From assembly GCF_008121495.1 (NCBI RefSeq), contig NZ_CP043051.1:124001-188000 (forward strand): 64,000 nucleotides of DNA. The letters run 5' to 3'. This DNA is from Mediterraneibacter gnavus ATCC 29149 (GTDB lineage Bacteria > Bacillota > Clostridia > Lachnospirales > Lachnospiraceae). The notes under the pieces are model-generated. The model had not been told where the DNA came from. It ran no database searches and was given only the letters and a program-made list of their open reading frames with translations. Below are positions 17,174 to 25,990 of the stretch, piece after piece (position 1 is the first letter of the stretch; each line of letters begins with the position of its first letter). The position numbers were made by a program, and so were the translations under genes.

Positions 17174-17276
17174 GCAGCAGCGGGATGCGAAATATGTACC
17201 GCAAGCATTCACTTTTCGTCCTGCTGGCAACTCCCCGTCCAACCGGCACTTAACGCACATACTTCTACTCTGCTTT
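17174..17276 (-). ncRNA. Tetrahydrofolate (THF) riboswitch, class I
   Basis: The leader carries the THF aptamer signature: AGCAG-AGTAG opening, the GCGTTAAGTG loop, an ACGAAAAGTGAATGC segment and the closing GCATCCCGCTGCT. P1 is AGCAG/CTGCT and P2 is AGTATGT/ACATATT. It sits between the promoter and folT. Known members repress folate transport and synthesis genes when reduced folate is bound. Confidence 0.93.
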
Positions 17277-17296
17277 TGTTTTCATTTTTCGTGGTG

Positions 17297-17325
17297 ATTA
17301 TAGCACAATTTTCAAAGACGGACAA
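17297..17325 (-). promoter_or_regulatory. Promoter of the folT riboswitch transcript
   Basis: TTGTCC (17320-17325), 17-base spacer, perfect TATAAT (17297-17302), 23 bases upstream of the aptamer. The -35 box abuts the stop codon of the sseB-like gene. Confidence 0.8.
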
Positions 17326-18105
17326 CTATTTTTTCTCCTGCGGCTCTTCCGGTCTCACGATCGGAATCTGAAGATTGACTCCGTACGGATTGATCACAAC
17401 CCCTTTTGCCTCGTTTACCAACATCTTCGGAACATTTTTTGCTTCAATAGCCATTGTCTTAAACTGATCCTCTTTATTGAATTTTCGAAACTCCAGGATA
17501 TCTGTGAAAATCGGCTGATATGCATCTCCGTTCTTCTGTTTGAGCATCGGCATTCCGTTTTCTTTGTGAACGGCTACGATAAATCTGCCTCTTCCATAGT
17601 TGACCAGTATCTCTTCCTGCAGACCTTTCAGCTCTTCTGTCAGTTCCGGCTTTTCCTGTCTGCGCATCTCCTGCATAAAATACAGAGCGGTCAGATGAAG
17701 CTGCGGATTCTCTACCCATACTTTTCCATCCGGAAGGTCCTCGGTATTTGGTCGTATCACCAGTTCTCCCAACTGAAGTCTTGCTTCACTTTCCATATTT
17801 TTATTGATCAAAAGCCCGTTGACGCCCATCGGATACAGGCTTGAGAAAAATCCAAGCAGCTGTTTCTTTTCAATCTTTGCGATCTGGATCGGAATCCGCT
17901 GTTCAATCAGCTTCTTTCCCTCTCTCTGTGCATCCTCCTCTGTATAATATAACAGCACTTCATCATCAAATGTTTCTTCATCACACAGGACATACGGCAT
18001 CTTTGTACACAGAGACATAAAGACATACATCTCCTCTGCATTTCGCAGACTGCTCAAAAGCTGCTCTTTTTCCGGTAACTGTCCGTTTTTATTTTCCTCT
18101 TTCAT
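17326..18105 (-). CDS. SseB-family protein (N- and C-terminal domains)
   Basis: 259 residues. N-terminal SseB domain about 10-135 (AEEMYVFMSLCTKMPYV, then RIPIQIAKIEKKQLLGFFSSLYPMGVNGLLIN) and SseB_C-like part about 150-250 (MPMLKQKNGDAYQPIFTDILEF, then GVVINPYGVNLQIPI). No signal peptide or membrane segment. SseB-family proteins are widespread in Clostridia and their role is unknown; the name comes from an enhanced-serine-sensitivity suppressor. Single gene between folT and merR. Confidence 0.85.
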   Translation of the reverse strand: MKEENKNGQLPEKEQLLSSLRNAEEMYVFMSLCTKMPYVLCDEETFDDEVLLYYTEEDAQREGKKLIEQRIPIQIAKIEKKQLLGFFSSLYPMGVNGLLINKNMESEARLQLGELVIRPNTEDLPDGKVWVENPQLHLTALYFMQEMRRQEKPELTEELKGLQEEILVNYGRGRFIVAVHKENGMPMLKQKNGDAYQPIFTDILEFRKFNKEDQFKTMAIEAKNVPKMLVNEAKGVVINPYGVNLQIPIVRPEEPQEKK

Positions 18106-18187
18106 GAAACTGATTCCTTTCTTCTGTTGATATTCCCTATCTTTTAATTATACCAAAATTTTACTCTGATACCAACAAGATTCTGGA

Positions 18188-19018
18188 TTATCTTCCACTT
18201 TTCGAACTCTGGATCTCAAAGACAATCCGTGTCAGATACTCCTCTTCTTCAGACATGGTGAGGCTGTCAAACAGAATGTCTTCATAGCAATGTGCGCCCA
18301 ACTGGATTTTATTCTCTTTCCCATATTCTAAAATTTTCTTATAGGTATCCTCCAGCGTCTGCCATTTTCCTTTATGATAGGCGATCAGATACATTCCCGC
18401 GGGTCTGACACTGTAGTTGACTTTTTGCGGTTTCTCATCCAAAAGCTCATAAAAAACAGAATACTGATCAAAAATACCGCTTTGAATCTCCTTCGTATTT
18501 TGTCGGTATCCAATGGAATATGCGCTTTTGATCCCATTCCTCGCACAATACTCAAATAATTCTCCGATTTTTTCTGCCCATACCCGTTCATTTGTATCCG
18601 TTGCACAGGACTGGATCATATATCTGTCCGGTTCTTCCTCGATTCTGATTGCTTCCGTATCTGTCTGCATTGTCTTCTCAATAATCTCACTCTTCTTTAC
18701 AATCCACTCTTCCATCTTTTTCAGCTGCTGCATCTGTTTCCTGATTATGCTCTGTTCTTTTCGAAACAACTTCAGCAGTCTCTTTGGACTTCTCTGATTC
18801 ATATATCCTTTGATCTCCTCTAAAGACACATCCAGTTCTCTCAATGTCTGGATCACATCGAACACATCCAGCTGATCAAAAGAATAAAAGCGATAGCCAT
18901 TCTCCAGCTTGATCTCCGGAGAAAACAATCCAATCTTATCGTAATAGAACAGCGTATGCTTTGTCACTCCAACCAGCTTTGCAAATTCTCCGGTTTTAAT
19001 ATATCTTTCCTGATTCAT
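18188..19018 (-). CDS. MerR-family regulator with GyrI/BmrR-like ligand domain
   Basis: 276 residues. Residues 5-75 are a MerR winged helix ([28 protein letters not shown], then [12 protein letters not shown]). About 80-120 is the dimer coiled coil ([22 protein letters not shown]). About 125-270 is a GyrI-like effector-binding domain ([18 protein letters not shown], then [16 protein letters not shown]), typical of regulators sensing organic compounds. A divergent promoter with a 19-base spacer and centred dyad begins 14 bases upstream and is its likely target, yet no full gene follows there. RBS is weak (GAGGGGAA). Confidence 0.92.
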   Translation of the reverse strand: MNQERYIKTGEFAKLVGVTKHTLFYYDKIGLFSPEIKLENGYRFYSFDQLDVFDVIQTLRELDVSLEEIKGYMNQRSPKRLLKLFRKEQSIIRKQMQQLKKMEEWIVKKSEIIEKTMQTDTEAIRIEEEPDRYMIQSCATDTNERVWAEKIGELFEYCARNGIKSAYSIGYRQNTKEIQSGIFDQYSVFYELLDEKPQKVNYSVRPAGMYLIAYHKGKWQTLEDTYKKILEYGKENKIQLGAHCYEDILFDSLTMSEEEEYLTRIVFEIQSSKSGR

Positions 19019-19031
19019 TGGTATTCCCCTC

Positions 19032-19062
19032 TTGACTATAGACTTACTCCATAGTTTATGAT
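19032..19062 (+). promoter_or_regulatory. MerR-type promoter and operator
   Basis: TTGACT (19032-19037) and TATGAT (19057-19062) are 19 bases apart, the overlong spacing that MerR activators correct. Inside lies the dyad ACTAT-a-GA..TC-c-ATAGT (19035-19055). It points away from merR into a short transcript that ends at the terminator at 19143-19195. Confidence 0.85.
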
Positions 19063-19104
19063 AACAGGGATTGTAAGAAAAAACAACTGACAGGAGCTTT
19101 TACC

Positions 19105-19134
19105 ATGACAAATTGTTATCACTACCTCAAATAA
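19105..19134 (+). other. Nine-codon ORF behind the MerR promoter
   Basis: AGGAG (19092-19096), eight bases, then ATG and MTNCYHYLK followed by TAA. Promoter, ribosome site and terminator are all in place, but the frame has only nine codons. It may be the start of a target gene that was deleted, or a real tiny peptide or untranslated transcript. Confidence 0.4.
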
Positions 19135-19142
19135 ACATACGA

Positions 19143-19195
19143 AAAATACCGCCGCATCTCCTGCATTTTCAGGTTGATGTGGCGGTATTTTTTCT
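19143..19195. terminator. Bidirectional terminator after DUF368 operon and MerR-driven transcript
   Basis: AAATACCGCC-CATC pairs with GATG-GGCGGTATTT with a small mismatch; T-runs follow in both directions. Confidence 0.9.
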
Positions 19196-19196
19196 T

Positions 19197-20045
19197 TTAC
19201 GCTAAAAGATCATCTTTGTCAATCCGATTCAATAAAAGTGAACACAGAACTCCAAGTCCCAGGCAGATCACATTTACGATTGCCGCACTTAAAGATACTG
19301 TAAAACTTCCAAATGGTATGATCATAACCGTTGCCGCTACTACAATTCCGACAATGGCATGGAACACATAGGAATAAAATTTTTCCAGAAGAGCATCTAT
19401 CATCTTCGCGAAACATATTACCGTAACAACTGCACCGATTCCACTTGGGATCATAATGCTCAGATTCAGATGTCCCAGCCCGTCAACAAACGGAGTATAC
19501 AATCCCAGAGGCATCAGAAGGGTAGAAAAACTCATTCCCGGAACAATCACGCTCAATGCCAGACACACGCCGCAAAAAACGTACCATCCTACATTCGGCA
19601 CAAGGCTGACTGACAGCAGGTTCAATGTTGTCAGTATGGCAAAGATCACCACTGCTGCCACCATAGAGATCCATGATCCGTTGGTCCGTCCTTCTTTTCC
19701 CGCCTCACGCATCAGAGACGGCAGCATACCTGCGATCAATCCGACAAAAAGACACACGGATGGATCCGGATACTTTTCCAGGAAAAACGACAATATATTG
19801 GCAACTCCAAGGAAACCGACTGCGCCGCCCAAAATAACCGGAAGTAATTTACGGATATGGGTAAAAAAGTACTTTCGCGGATTGGACAATAACTCCATTA
19901 CAGGTCTGTAAATTCCGAAAATGACGCACAGGACACCACCTGAAATTCCCGGAAGGACAGCTCCAAGGCCTATGAGCATCCCCTGAAGCATTCGAACTAG
20001 AAATGTGCACAAAGGCAAACTTCCCTCTTTGTGTTCTTTCATCAT
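19197..20045 (-). CDS. popT: DUF368 polytopic membrane protein (PopT-type undecaprenyl-phosphate transporter)
   Basis: 282 residues, about eight membrane segments. N-terminal motif GMLIGLGAVLPGISGGVLCVIFGIY and the later repeat ALSVIVPGMSFSTLLMPLGLY are the DUF368 signature, a duplicated re-entrant P-G-x-S motif. DUF368 proteins (PopT) were recently shown to return undecaprenyl phosphate, the cell-wall lipid carrier, across the membrane. Last gene of a seven-gene operon with PiT/DUF47 phosphate transport, KtrAB-like potassium uptake and SecDF. Start ATG 20045 has AGGAG nine bases upstream. The gene symbol follows the family, not a test of this protein. Confidence 0.85.
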   Translation of the reverse strand: MMKEHKEGSLPLCTFLVRMLQGMLIGLGAVLPGISGGVLCVIFGIYRPVMELLSNPRKYFFTHIRKLLPVILGGAVGFLGVANILSFFLEKYPDPSVCLFVGLIAGMLPSLMREAGKEGRTNGSWISMVAAVVIFAILTTLNLLSVSLVPNVGWYVFCGVCLALSVIVPGMSFSTLLMPLGLYTPFVDGLGHLNLSIMIPSGIGAVVTVICFAKMIDALLEKFYSYVFHAIVGIVVAATVMIIPFGSFTVSLSAAIVNVICLGLGVLCSLLLNRIDKDDLLA

Positions 20046-20074
20046 AATATCTTTCTCCTGTCTCTATCTCTTTT

Positions 20075-20698
20075 TTAGCTGTTTTTCATTGCAACGCTTC
20101 CTACGATATCTGCCACATGCTCACATGCATCTGCGCATTTTTCAAGATAAGTATAAATCTCTCTCCATGCAATGATATTTCTCACATCCTGTTCTTCCAC
20201 GTGAAGTTTTCTCATACTGGAAATAAACAGTTCATCTTCTTTTTCTTCTAATGTATTCATCCGGATAATGCTTGGCTTCAGTTCTTTGGAATGTTTGAAA
20301 TTCTTAAACTCCTTCAAAAGAGTCTGAAGTTCTTCACAGCATTCGATCACTACATCCAGCATAAGAAATACTTCCTGACGCATTTCCTGTACATTGTTGA
20401 TGTAAACACGGATCAGAACTTCTTCTATTTTATCCGTCACATCATCAATATGATGGCTGAGAGCAATAATATCCTCTCTTTCAATTGGAGTGATAAATGC
20501 TTTTGCCAGCTTATCTGTAATCTCGTGTCTCTGTGTATCTGCCTGACGCTCGATCTCATGAATCTCTTCCATCTTCTTTGAAATCTCTTCCGGCTGAAAC
20601 TCTGTCAGTATCTCCTTTAATAAATATGCTGCTTTACATGAGTATTCTGCACATTTCATAAAGTTATCGAAATAATAATCATCCTGTTTTTTTGACAT
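20075..20698 (-). CDS. DUF47 (PhoU-like) partner of the PiT phosphate transporter
   Basis: 207 residues from ATG 20698, behind AGGAGG; the frame extends 17 codons into the pit gene without a start signal. All-helical PhoU-like bundle, with EEIHEIERQADTQRHEIT, then DIIALSHHIDDVTDKIEE (conserved His/Asp pair) and EKCADACEHVADIVGS (metal-binding-type Glu/His). DUF47 proteins sit beside PiT transporters and are thought to regulate them. Here it starts 14 bases after pit. Confidence 0.92.
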   Translation of the reverse strand: MSKKQDDYYFDNFMKCAEYSCKAAYLLKEILTEFQPEEISKKMEEIHEIERQADTQRHEITDKLAKAFITPIEREDIIALSHHIDDVTDKIEEVLIRVYINNVQEMRQEVFLMLDVVIECCEELQTLLKEFKNFKHSKELKPSIIRMNTLEEKEDELFISSMRKLHVEEQDVRNIIAWREIYTYLEKCADACEHVADIVGSVAMKNS

Positions 20699-20712
20699 TG
20701 GTATTCCTCCTG

Positions 20713-21768
20713 TTATCCAAATATGTACATAAATATTTTTGCCATACAAAAACTAATCAGTCCGCAGCCCGGAAACGTAAAAATCCAGGTCAGCATCATA
20801 TCTTTTACAACTCCAAAATTGATCGCAGAAACCCTTTTTACTGCGCCGACTCCCATGATCGCACTTGTCTTTGTGTGTGTCGTAGAAACCGGAACTCCCA
20901 TCAGACTGGAGTACAGAAGACAGATTGCCCCGGCAAGATCCGCGGAAAATCCCTGGTAACGCTCCAGCTTTACCATGTTCATGCCCACTGATTTAATAAT
21001 TTTTTCTCCTCCGATACTGGTTCCAACAGCCATAACAATACTGCACAGAAGCATCAGCCACACCGGAATTTCCATCCCGCTTACGGAATTGTGTCCTCCT
21101 GCAAATGCGATTCCCAAAAACAAAACACCTATGAATTTCTGACCGTCCTGTGCTCCATGCATAAAACTCATGGCTGCCGCACCTGCAATCTGCGCACCTC
21201 CAAAAAAGCGATTCGTCTTGCGGCGGTCCATGGAACGGCAAAAGACGGTAATCAGTTTACATACCACCCATCCTGTTGCAAATCCAAGGATCAGGCTCAG
21301 TACAAGACCATACAGAACTTTGACCCATTCATCAAAGTTGATTCCGCCCACGCCCTGCTGAATTGCGATCGCGGCTCCGGAAAGCCCTGCAATCAGACTG
21401 TGACTTTCGCTGGTCGGAATTCCGAAAAATGAGGCTGCTGTACTGTATATCACAATGGACAACAACGCTGCACACAATGCGATCAGCGCCTCATCGGTAT
21501 GGTTCCCAAAATCCACCATATTGCTGATCGTAGATGCAACGGAGCTGTTGATCTGCGTCATTACAAAAACGCCGAGAAAATTAAACACTGCACTCATCAT
21601 GATTGCGGCACGCACCGGCATACACCTGGTCGCCACACAGGTGGCGATCGCATTCGGTGCGTCGGTCCAGCCATTTACAAAGATTACCCCCAGAGTGAGT
21701 AGGACTGTGATAAACAGCATCGGGTTACTTATAATATCCTGCCAGAAATTTACAAATGTCAATTCCAT
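20713..21768 (-). CDS. pit: PiT-family inorganic phosphate transporter
   Basis: 351 residues, about ten membrane segments. Both PiT signatures are visible: VNGWTDAPNAIATCVATR near 31-48 and the second half SAIMGVGAVKRVSAINFGVVKDMMLTW near 305-330. Internal GIPTSESHSLIAGLSGAAIA and GVPVSTTHTKTSAIMG are the duplicated substrate-loop motifs. Imports phosphate with H+ or Na+. Followed by DUF47 and preceded by ktrA (18 bases). Confidence 0.93.
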   Translation of the reverse strand: MELTFVNFWQDIISNPMLFITVLLTLGVIFVNGWTDAPNAIATCVATRCMPVRAAIMMSAVFNFLGVFVMTQINSSVASTISNMVDFGNHTDEALIALCAALLSIVIYSTAASFFGIPTSESHSLIAGLSGAAIAIQQGVGGINFDEWVKVLYGLVLSLILGFATGWVVCKLITVFCRSMDRRKTNRFFGGAQIAGAAAMSFMHGAQDGQKFIGVLFLGIAFAGGHNSVSGMEIPVWLMLLCSIVMAVGTSIGGEKIIKSVGMNMVKLERYQGFSADLAGAICLLYSSLMGVPVSTTHTKTSAIMGVGAVKRVSAINFGVVKDMMLTWIFTFPGCGLISFCMAKIFMYIFG

Positions 21769-21786
21769 ACTCTTTTCCTCCGGCCC

Positions 21787-22449
21787 TTAAACTTCATTCA
21801 CGAACACATCAATGTTATCTACTTTTCCGATCACCACAATGATGTCTCCCTGACGCAGACGATATTCCGGCATCACTTCAATATTCGTCTCATCTCCGTT
21901 TTCAATTGCAATAATATTCAACCGGTACTTCTGACGGATCTCCGTCTCTTCTATGCTCTTCCCGATCAAATGGTTCGGGACCTCTATCTGACGGATCTCT
22001 ACCTGGTTACATAAAGAAACATACTCCAGGAAGTTATTGGACAACAGTTTCTTCCCAAGTCTCAGAGCCATATCCCTCTCCGGATATACAACCTCTGCTC
22101 CGAGCTTGCTCAGCACCGCTCCCTGTTCCGGACTCAGCGCTTTTGCAATCACACGCGGCACTCCCATCTCTATCACACTCATGGTGGTCAATACACTGAC
22201 GTCCACTTTTTCTCCGATACAAATAATCACAACATCACAATTCTGTATTCCAATTTCTTTTAATGTATCAGAGCTGAGATTGTCTGCCACAAATGCACAG
22301 TCTGTATACTGCCGCATCTCTTTTACCTTTTTTTCATCCTTATCAACTGCGATGACCTCATGCCCTGACTGTGCCAGCATCATTGCCAGCGCTTCTCCAA
22401 AACGCCCCAGCCCGATGACTCCATATGCTGTTTCTACTTTCTTTTTCAT
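21787..22449 (-). CDS. ktrA: KtrA/TrkA-type potassium uptake regulatory subunit
   Basis: 220 residues: RCK_N Rossmann domain (YGVIGLGRFGEALAMMLAQSGHEVIAVDKD, GxGxxG with acidic end of beta2, residues about 9-38) and RCK_C domain (about 140-218). Binds nucleotides and gates the membrane subunit encoded just upstream (22-base gap). Length and layout fit KtrA/KtrC rather than the double-length TrkA. Confidence 0.93.
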   Translation of the reverse strand: MKKKVETAYGVIGLGRFGEALAMMLAQSGHEVIAVDKDEKKVKEMRQYTDCAFVADNLSSDTLKEIGIQNCDVVIICIGEKVDVSVLTTMSVIEMGVPRVIAKALSPEQGAVLSKLGAEVVYPERDMALRLGKKLLSNNFLEYVSLCNQVEIRQIEVPNHLIGKSIEETEIRQKYRLNIIAIENGDETNIEVMPEYRLRQGDIIVVIGKVDNIDVFVNEV

Positions 22450-22471
22450 TTTTTTGAATTCTCCCTTTTTA

Positions 22472-23776
22472 TTATCCTATTGAAACTTCTTCTTCTGAAT
22501 ACCTTGCTCTTGGTTCTGTACGGTTCACCCACATGGAAATTAAAGTAAATGCTCCGACTCTTCCTGTAAACATGACAAGAATGATCACCGCCTTTCCTGC
22601 CACACTGAGCGCCGGTGTGATACCGGTAGAAAGACCTACCGTTCCAAACGCAGAAACTACTTCAAACAACAGCTGCATAAAACTATATTCCGGTTCGAGT
22701 ACACACATAAAGAACGTTGCAACACATACCACTGTTCCCGAAAGTATCGTAATCATAAATGCCTTTGAAATATTCTGCTCTGATATATTTCTATGGAACG
22801 CATGCACTGTTCCTTTCGTACATGTTCCTCTTATTTTCTGGAACATGATAAAAAATGTACTCGTCTTGATACCTCCACCGGTAGATCCCGGAGAGGCACC
22901 AATAAACATCAGGATACACAGTACAAACAGGCCGGCATCCGTAAACTGCCCAATCGGATAGGTGGAAAATCCGGCGGTTCTCGCCGAAACGCTCTGGAAG
23001 AACGCCCCCAGCCATGTTACATTCTCTGTCAGTTTAAGTGTCAGTGTTCCGACAACAAGCAAAACCAAACTGGTAACGATCACCACCTTGGAGTGCAGAG
23101 TAAGCTTCTTGAAACACTTTTGTTTTCCTATATCCAGAATAACAAGAAATCCCAATCCGCCAAAAATGATCAGTGTACATGTGGTCAGATTCAAAAGGAC
23201 ATCATCCTGATAAGGCGTCAGGTTTCTAAGTCCTCCCAAAATGTCAAACCCCGAGTTATTAAAGGCTGCAATAGAATGGAAAATACTAATTCCGATCGCA
23301 TGCACGGTACTGTAATCCCGGCTGAAAACCAGAAAGCTTAAGAGCGCACCTCCCGCTTCAAAGCACAAGGTCATTAATAATACAGATTTTACTAATTTTA
23401 CAATTCCCTTATAGCTTTCAATATTCAGCGCCTCTTTTACCATCATTCTGCTTTTAATTCCAACTCGTTTTCTTGCCACAAGCATCAGGCCCACGCCCAG
23501 AGAAGTCACTCCCAGTCCGCCGACCTGTATCAAAGCTGCAACAACGCCCTGACCAAAGGCAGTAAAATGATCCGCCGTATCAATCGCGATCAGCCCTGTC
23601 ACGCACACTGCACTTGTAGAGGTAAACAGTGCATCGATCAGAGTGACCTCTGCACCATCCTTTACCGATATGGGAAGAAGCAGCACAAGCATCCCTAACA
23701 GAATCACTGCCGCAAATCCTGCCACGATCATTCTGCCGGGCGGCTGATTTCTCAAAAACATATTTATTTTCTTCAT
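22472..23776 (-). CDS. ktrB: KtrB/TrkH-type potassium uptake membrane subunit
   Basis: 434 residues with four pore repeats: LFTSTSAVCVTGLIAIDTAD (about 48-67), IAAFNNSGFDILGGL (about 165), SVSARTAGFSTYPIGQ (about 270) and VVSAFGTVGLSTGITP (about 375). The single Gly at each filter position (CVTGL, NNSGF, RTAGF, TVGLS) is the SKT-family selectivity filter. ATGA overlap with the preceding secDF gene indicates coupled translation. Confidence 0.94.
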   Translation of the reverse strand: MKKINMFLRNQPPGRMIVAGFAAVILLGMLVLLLPISVKDGAEVTLIDALFTSTSAVCVTGLIAIDTADHFTAFGQGVVAALIQVGGLGVTSLGVGLMLVARKRVGIKSRMMVKEALNIESYKGIVKLVKSVLLMTLCFEAGGALLSFLVFSRDYSTVHAIGISIFHSIAAFNNSGFDILGGLRNLTPYQDDVLLNLTTCTLIIFGGLGFLVILDIGKQKCFKKLTLHSKVVIVTSLVLLVVGTLTLKLTENVTWLGAFFQSVSARTAGFSTYPIGQFTDAGLFVLCILMFIGASPGSTGGGIKTSTFFIMFQKIRGTCTKGTVHAFHRNISEQNISKAFMITILSGTVVCVATFFMCVLEPEYSFMQLLFEVVSAFGTVGLSTGITPALSVAGKAVIILVMFTGRVGAFTLISMWVNRTEPRARYSEEEVSIG

Positions 23777-25959
23777 TTTCTTTTTTGCCCTGTCTTTCTT
23801 TTCTGAATTTTTTCTCTATGCTCTTCCCACCATACCCACAGAGGACCGGCAATGCAAATGGACGAGTAGCATCCTGAAATGAGGCCGGCTAAAAGAGGCA
23901 GTGAGAAGTTTGTGATAGATTCCATTCTGTAAACTACTGAGACAACAAAAATGATAAATGCACATAACACAACCGTAAACGCTGTATTGATCGAACGCTG
24001 CAAAGTTTCTGTCGTACTGATATCCACCAGTTCTGCCAGTGTACTTTTCTTTTTCATGTTGCTTCTGTGCTCACGGATCCTGTCATACAGAACAATCGTG
24101 TCGTTGATCGAATATCCGATGATCGTCAGCGTCACCGCTACAAACGCATCATTGACAGGAATTCTGAAGATTCCGAAAATAAAGAGCACGATCAGAATAT
24201 CATGAACAAGCGCGATCACAGCTGTGACTCCGGATGCAAGACCTCCCAATGCCGAAAAGCGAAGCCGGATATATACCACAATGAAGAGGAATGAGAGAAC
24301 AATCGCAATTGCCGAATTCTTCAATGCCTTTGCTCCGATATATGGTTCTACCGCTGATGTTTCCGAGGTCTCAAACTGATTCTTATTTCCCTGATTGATG
24401 GTATTTAGAATCTCTTTCTGCTGTTCGGGCGTCAACCCTTTTTTGCCTGAAAGTGTAATGACCAGACTCTTTTCTCCTGTGGCAGAGTTTTCAGAAGTCT
24501 GTACACTGACACTGCGATCCACAATATCTTCTACCTCTTTTTGAATCTGTCCTGTATCCGCCTTTCCGGTATATGTATATCTTAAGATTACTCCACCCGT
24601 AAACTGCGTATCCAGTTTCATTCCATTTACGCAACTCCATATCGTTCCTGTAAGGAGCAGTGCAACACTTGTCAGGAAGAAATATTTTTTTGCCTCTGCA
24701 AATTTCAAAATCTTCTTATCTTTTTTCTTTCTAAACCACTTTTCCTGATTGAACAGCTTATATCTGATCACTGAATTCAGCATATATCTGGACATCCAGA
24801 CTCCTGCAAGCAGATTGATGATAACACCTGTCAACAGGGTATATCCAAAACTTAGCATTGTACCTGATCCGAAGATCATCAAAATCCCCGCTACTGCCGC
24901 AGTGGTGACATTTCCATCTAAAACAGATGAGAATGCACGCTTATATCCATTCTTAACTGCATTTCTGACGGAATTTCCTTTTTTCAATTCTTCACTGATT
25001 CTCTCACTGATAATAATATTCGCATCTACCGCCATACCGGCTGATAAGATCAAACCTGCAATTCCCGGCAGCGTGATCGTGTACTGCGGAACTGAAATAA
25101 CAAGAATCTGAAGTGCAATCTGAAACGTCAGTGTCAGACAGCTGATCACTCCCGGCAGCCGGTACCATATGATCATAAATAAACAGATCAGCGCCATTGC
25201 GATTTCCGCTGCCAGTGCCATTGCATTCAACGCTTTTCCGCCAAGTGTCGGGCTGATCGTACTGTAGTTGGTCGTCTTCATGGAAAACGGAAGAGAGCCT
25301 GAATTAATCTTATCAGAAAGGCTCTGTGCCTCTTCTTTGGAAGACATTCCGGTAATCTCTGCTTTTCCTCCTGTTATCTTGGCATTGACTGTAGGATTGG
25401 AGATCAGGTCATCATCCATATAAATTCCCATTTGCTGTCCTACAAGCTTCTCTGTTGCATCTGCAAATTTCTTCGCACCTTCGCTGCTAAATTCCAGTTC
25501 TACGACATAGTTTTTCTGCTGGTCTACTGCAACCTGACTTCTGGAAACATCCGAACCTTTGATGTAAACTGTATTATCCGGTCCGCGAAATGTCAGCTCG
25601 GCCATCTCACCCAGTTCCTGGATCGCTGTTTCCGGATCAAAATTCTTTTCATCAGATTTCCATGGGAATCTGACAATCACATCTCCTGCTTTCTCATCCA
25701 CCGTTACTTCACGATCTAATATATTCTGTGAATCCAGACGAGTTTCGATGACCTCTCTTACCATCTCCAACTGTTCTGCTGTCGGCTTTTTCTTCAAACC
25801 TGACGGTTCAAAAACCGCCTCTACGCCTCCGCGGATATCAATCCCAAAACGCATGTCGCGAATTCCTTTAATATCCTCTCCGCATCCAAAAACTGCAATG
25901 CACACAAAAAAGACGATTACTGCAAGAGCAATCCATATATGTAATTTTTTATTTTTCAT
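23773..25959 (-). CDS. secDF: Second fused SecDF protein, with intact proton-relay residues
   Basis: 728 residues, SecD half about 1-405, SecF half from about 430. SecD TM4 motif GMAVDANIIISERISEE and SecF TM10 motif GYSINDTIVLYDRIRE keep the Asp and Glu that the other SecDF at 6926-9199 lacks. N-terminal FGCGEDIKGIRDMRFGIDIRGGVEAVF replaces the usual LGLDLxGG with FGIDIRGG. SecDF assists late steps of protein export. First large gene of an operon with K+, phosphate and lipid-carrier transport; it overlaps ktrB by four bases and starts 31 bases after a small membrane protein. Confidence 0.94.
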   Translation of the reverse strand: MKNKKLHIWIALAVIVFFVCIAVFGCGEDIKGIRDMRFGIDIRGGVEAVFEPSGLKKKPTAEQLEMVREVIETRLDSQNILDREVTVDEKAGDVIVRFPWKSDEKNFDPETAIQELGEMAELTFRGPDNTVYIKGSDVSRSQVAVDQQKNYVVELEFSSEGAKKFADATEKLVGQQMGIYMDDDLISNPTVNAKITGGKAEITGMSSKEEAQSLSDKINSGSLPFSMKTTNYSTISPTLGGKALNAMALAAEIAMALICLFMIIWYRLPGVISCLTLTFQIALQILVISVPQYTITLPGIAGLILSAGMAVDANIIISERISEELKKGNSVRNAVKNGYKRAFSSVLDGNVTTAAVAGILMIFGSGTMLSFGYTLLTGVIINLLAGVWMSRYMLNSVIRYKLFNQEKWFRKKKDKKILKFAEAKKYFFLTSVALLLTGTIWSCVNGMKLDTQFTGGVILRYTYTGKADTGQIQKEVEDIVDRSVSVQTSENSATGEKSLVITLSGKKGLTPEQQKEILNTINQGNKNQFETSETSAVEPYIGAKALKNSAIAIVLSFLFIVVYIRLRFSALGGLASGVTAVIALVHDILIVLFIFGIFRIPVNDAFVAVTLTIIGYSINDTIVLYDRIREHRSNMKKKSTLAELVDISTTETLQRSINTAFTVVLCAFIIFVVSVVYRMESITNFSLPLLAGLISGCYSSICIAGPLWVWWEEHREKIQKRKTGQKRK

Positions 25960-25990
25960 TTTTCCCGCTTTCTTTCAATATTTCATATTT

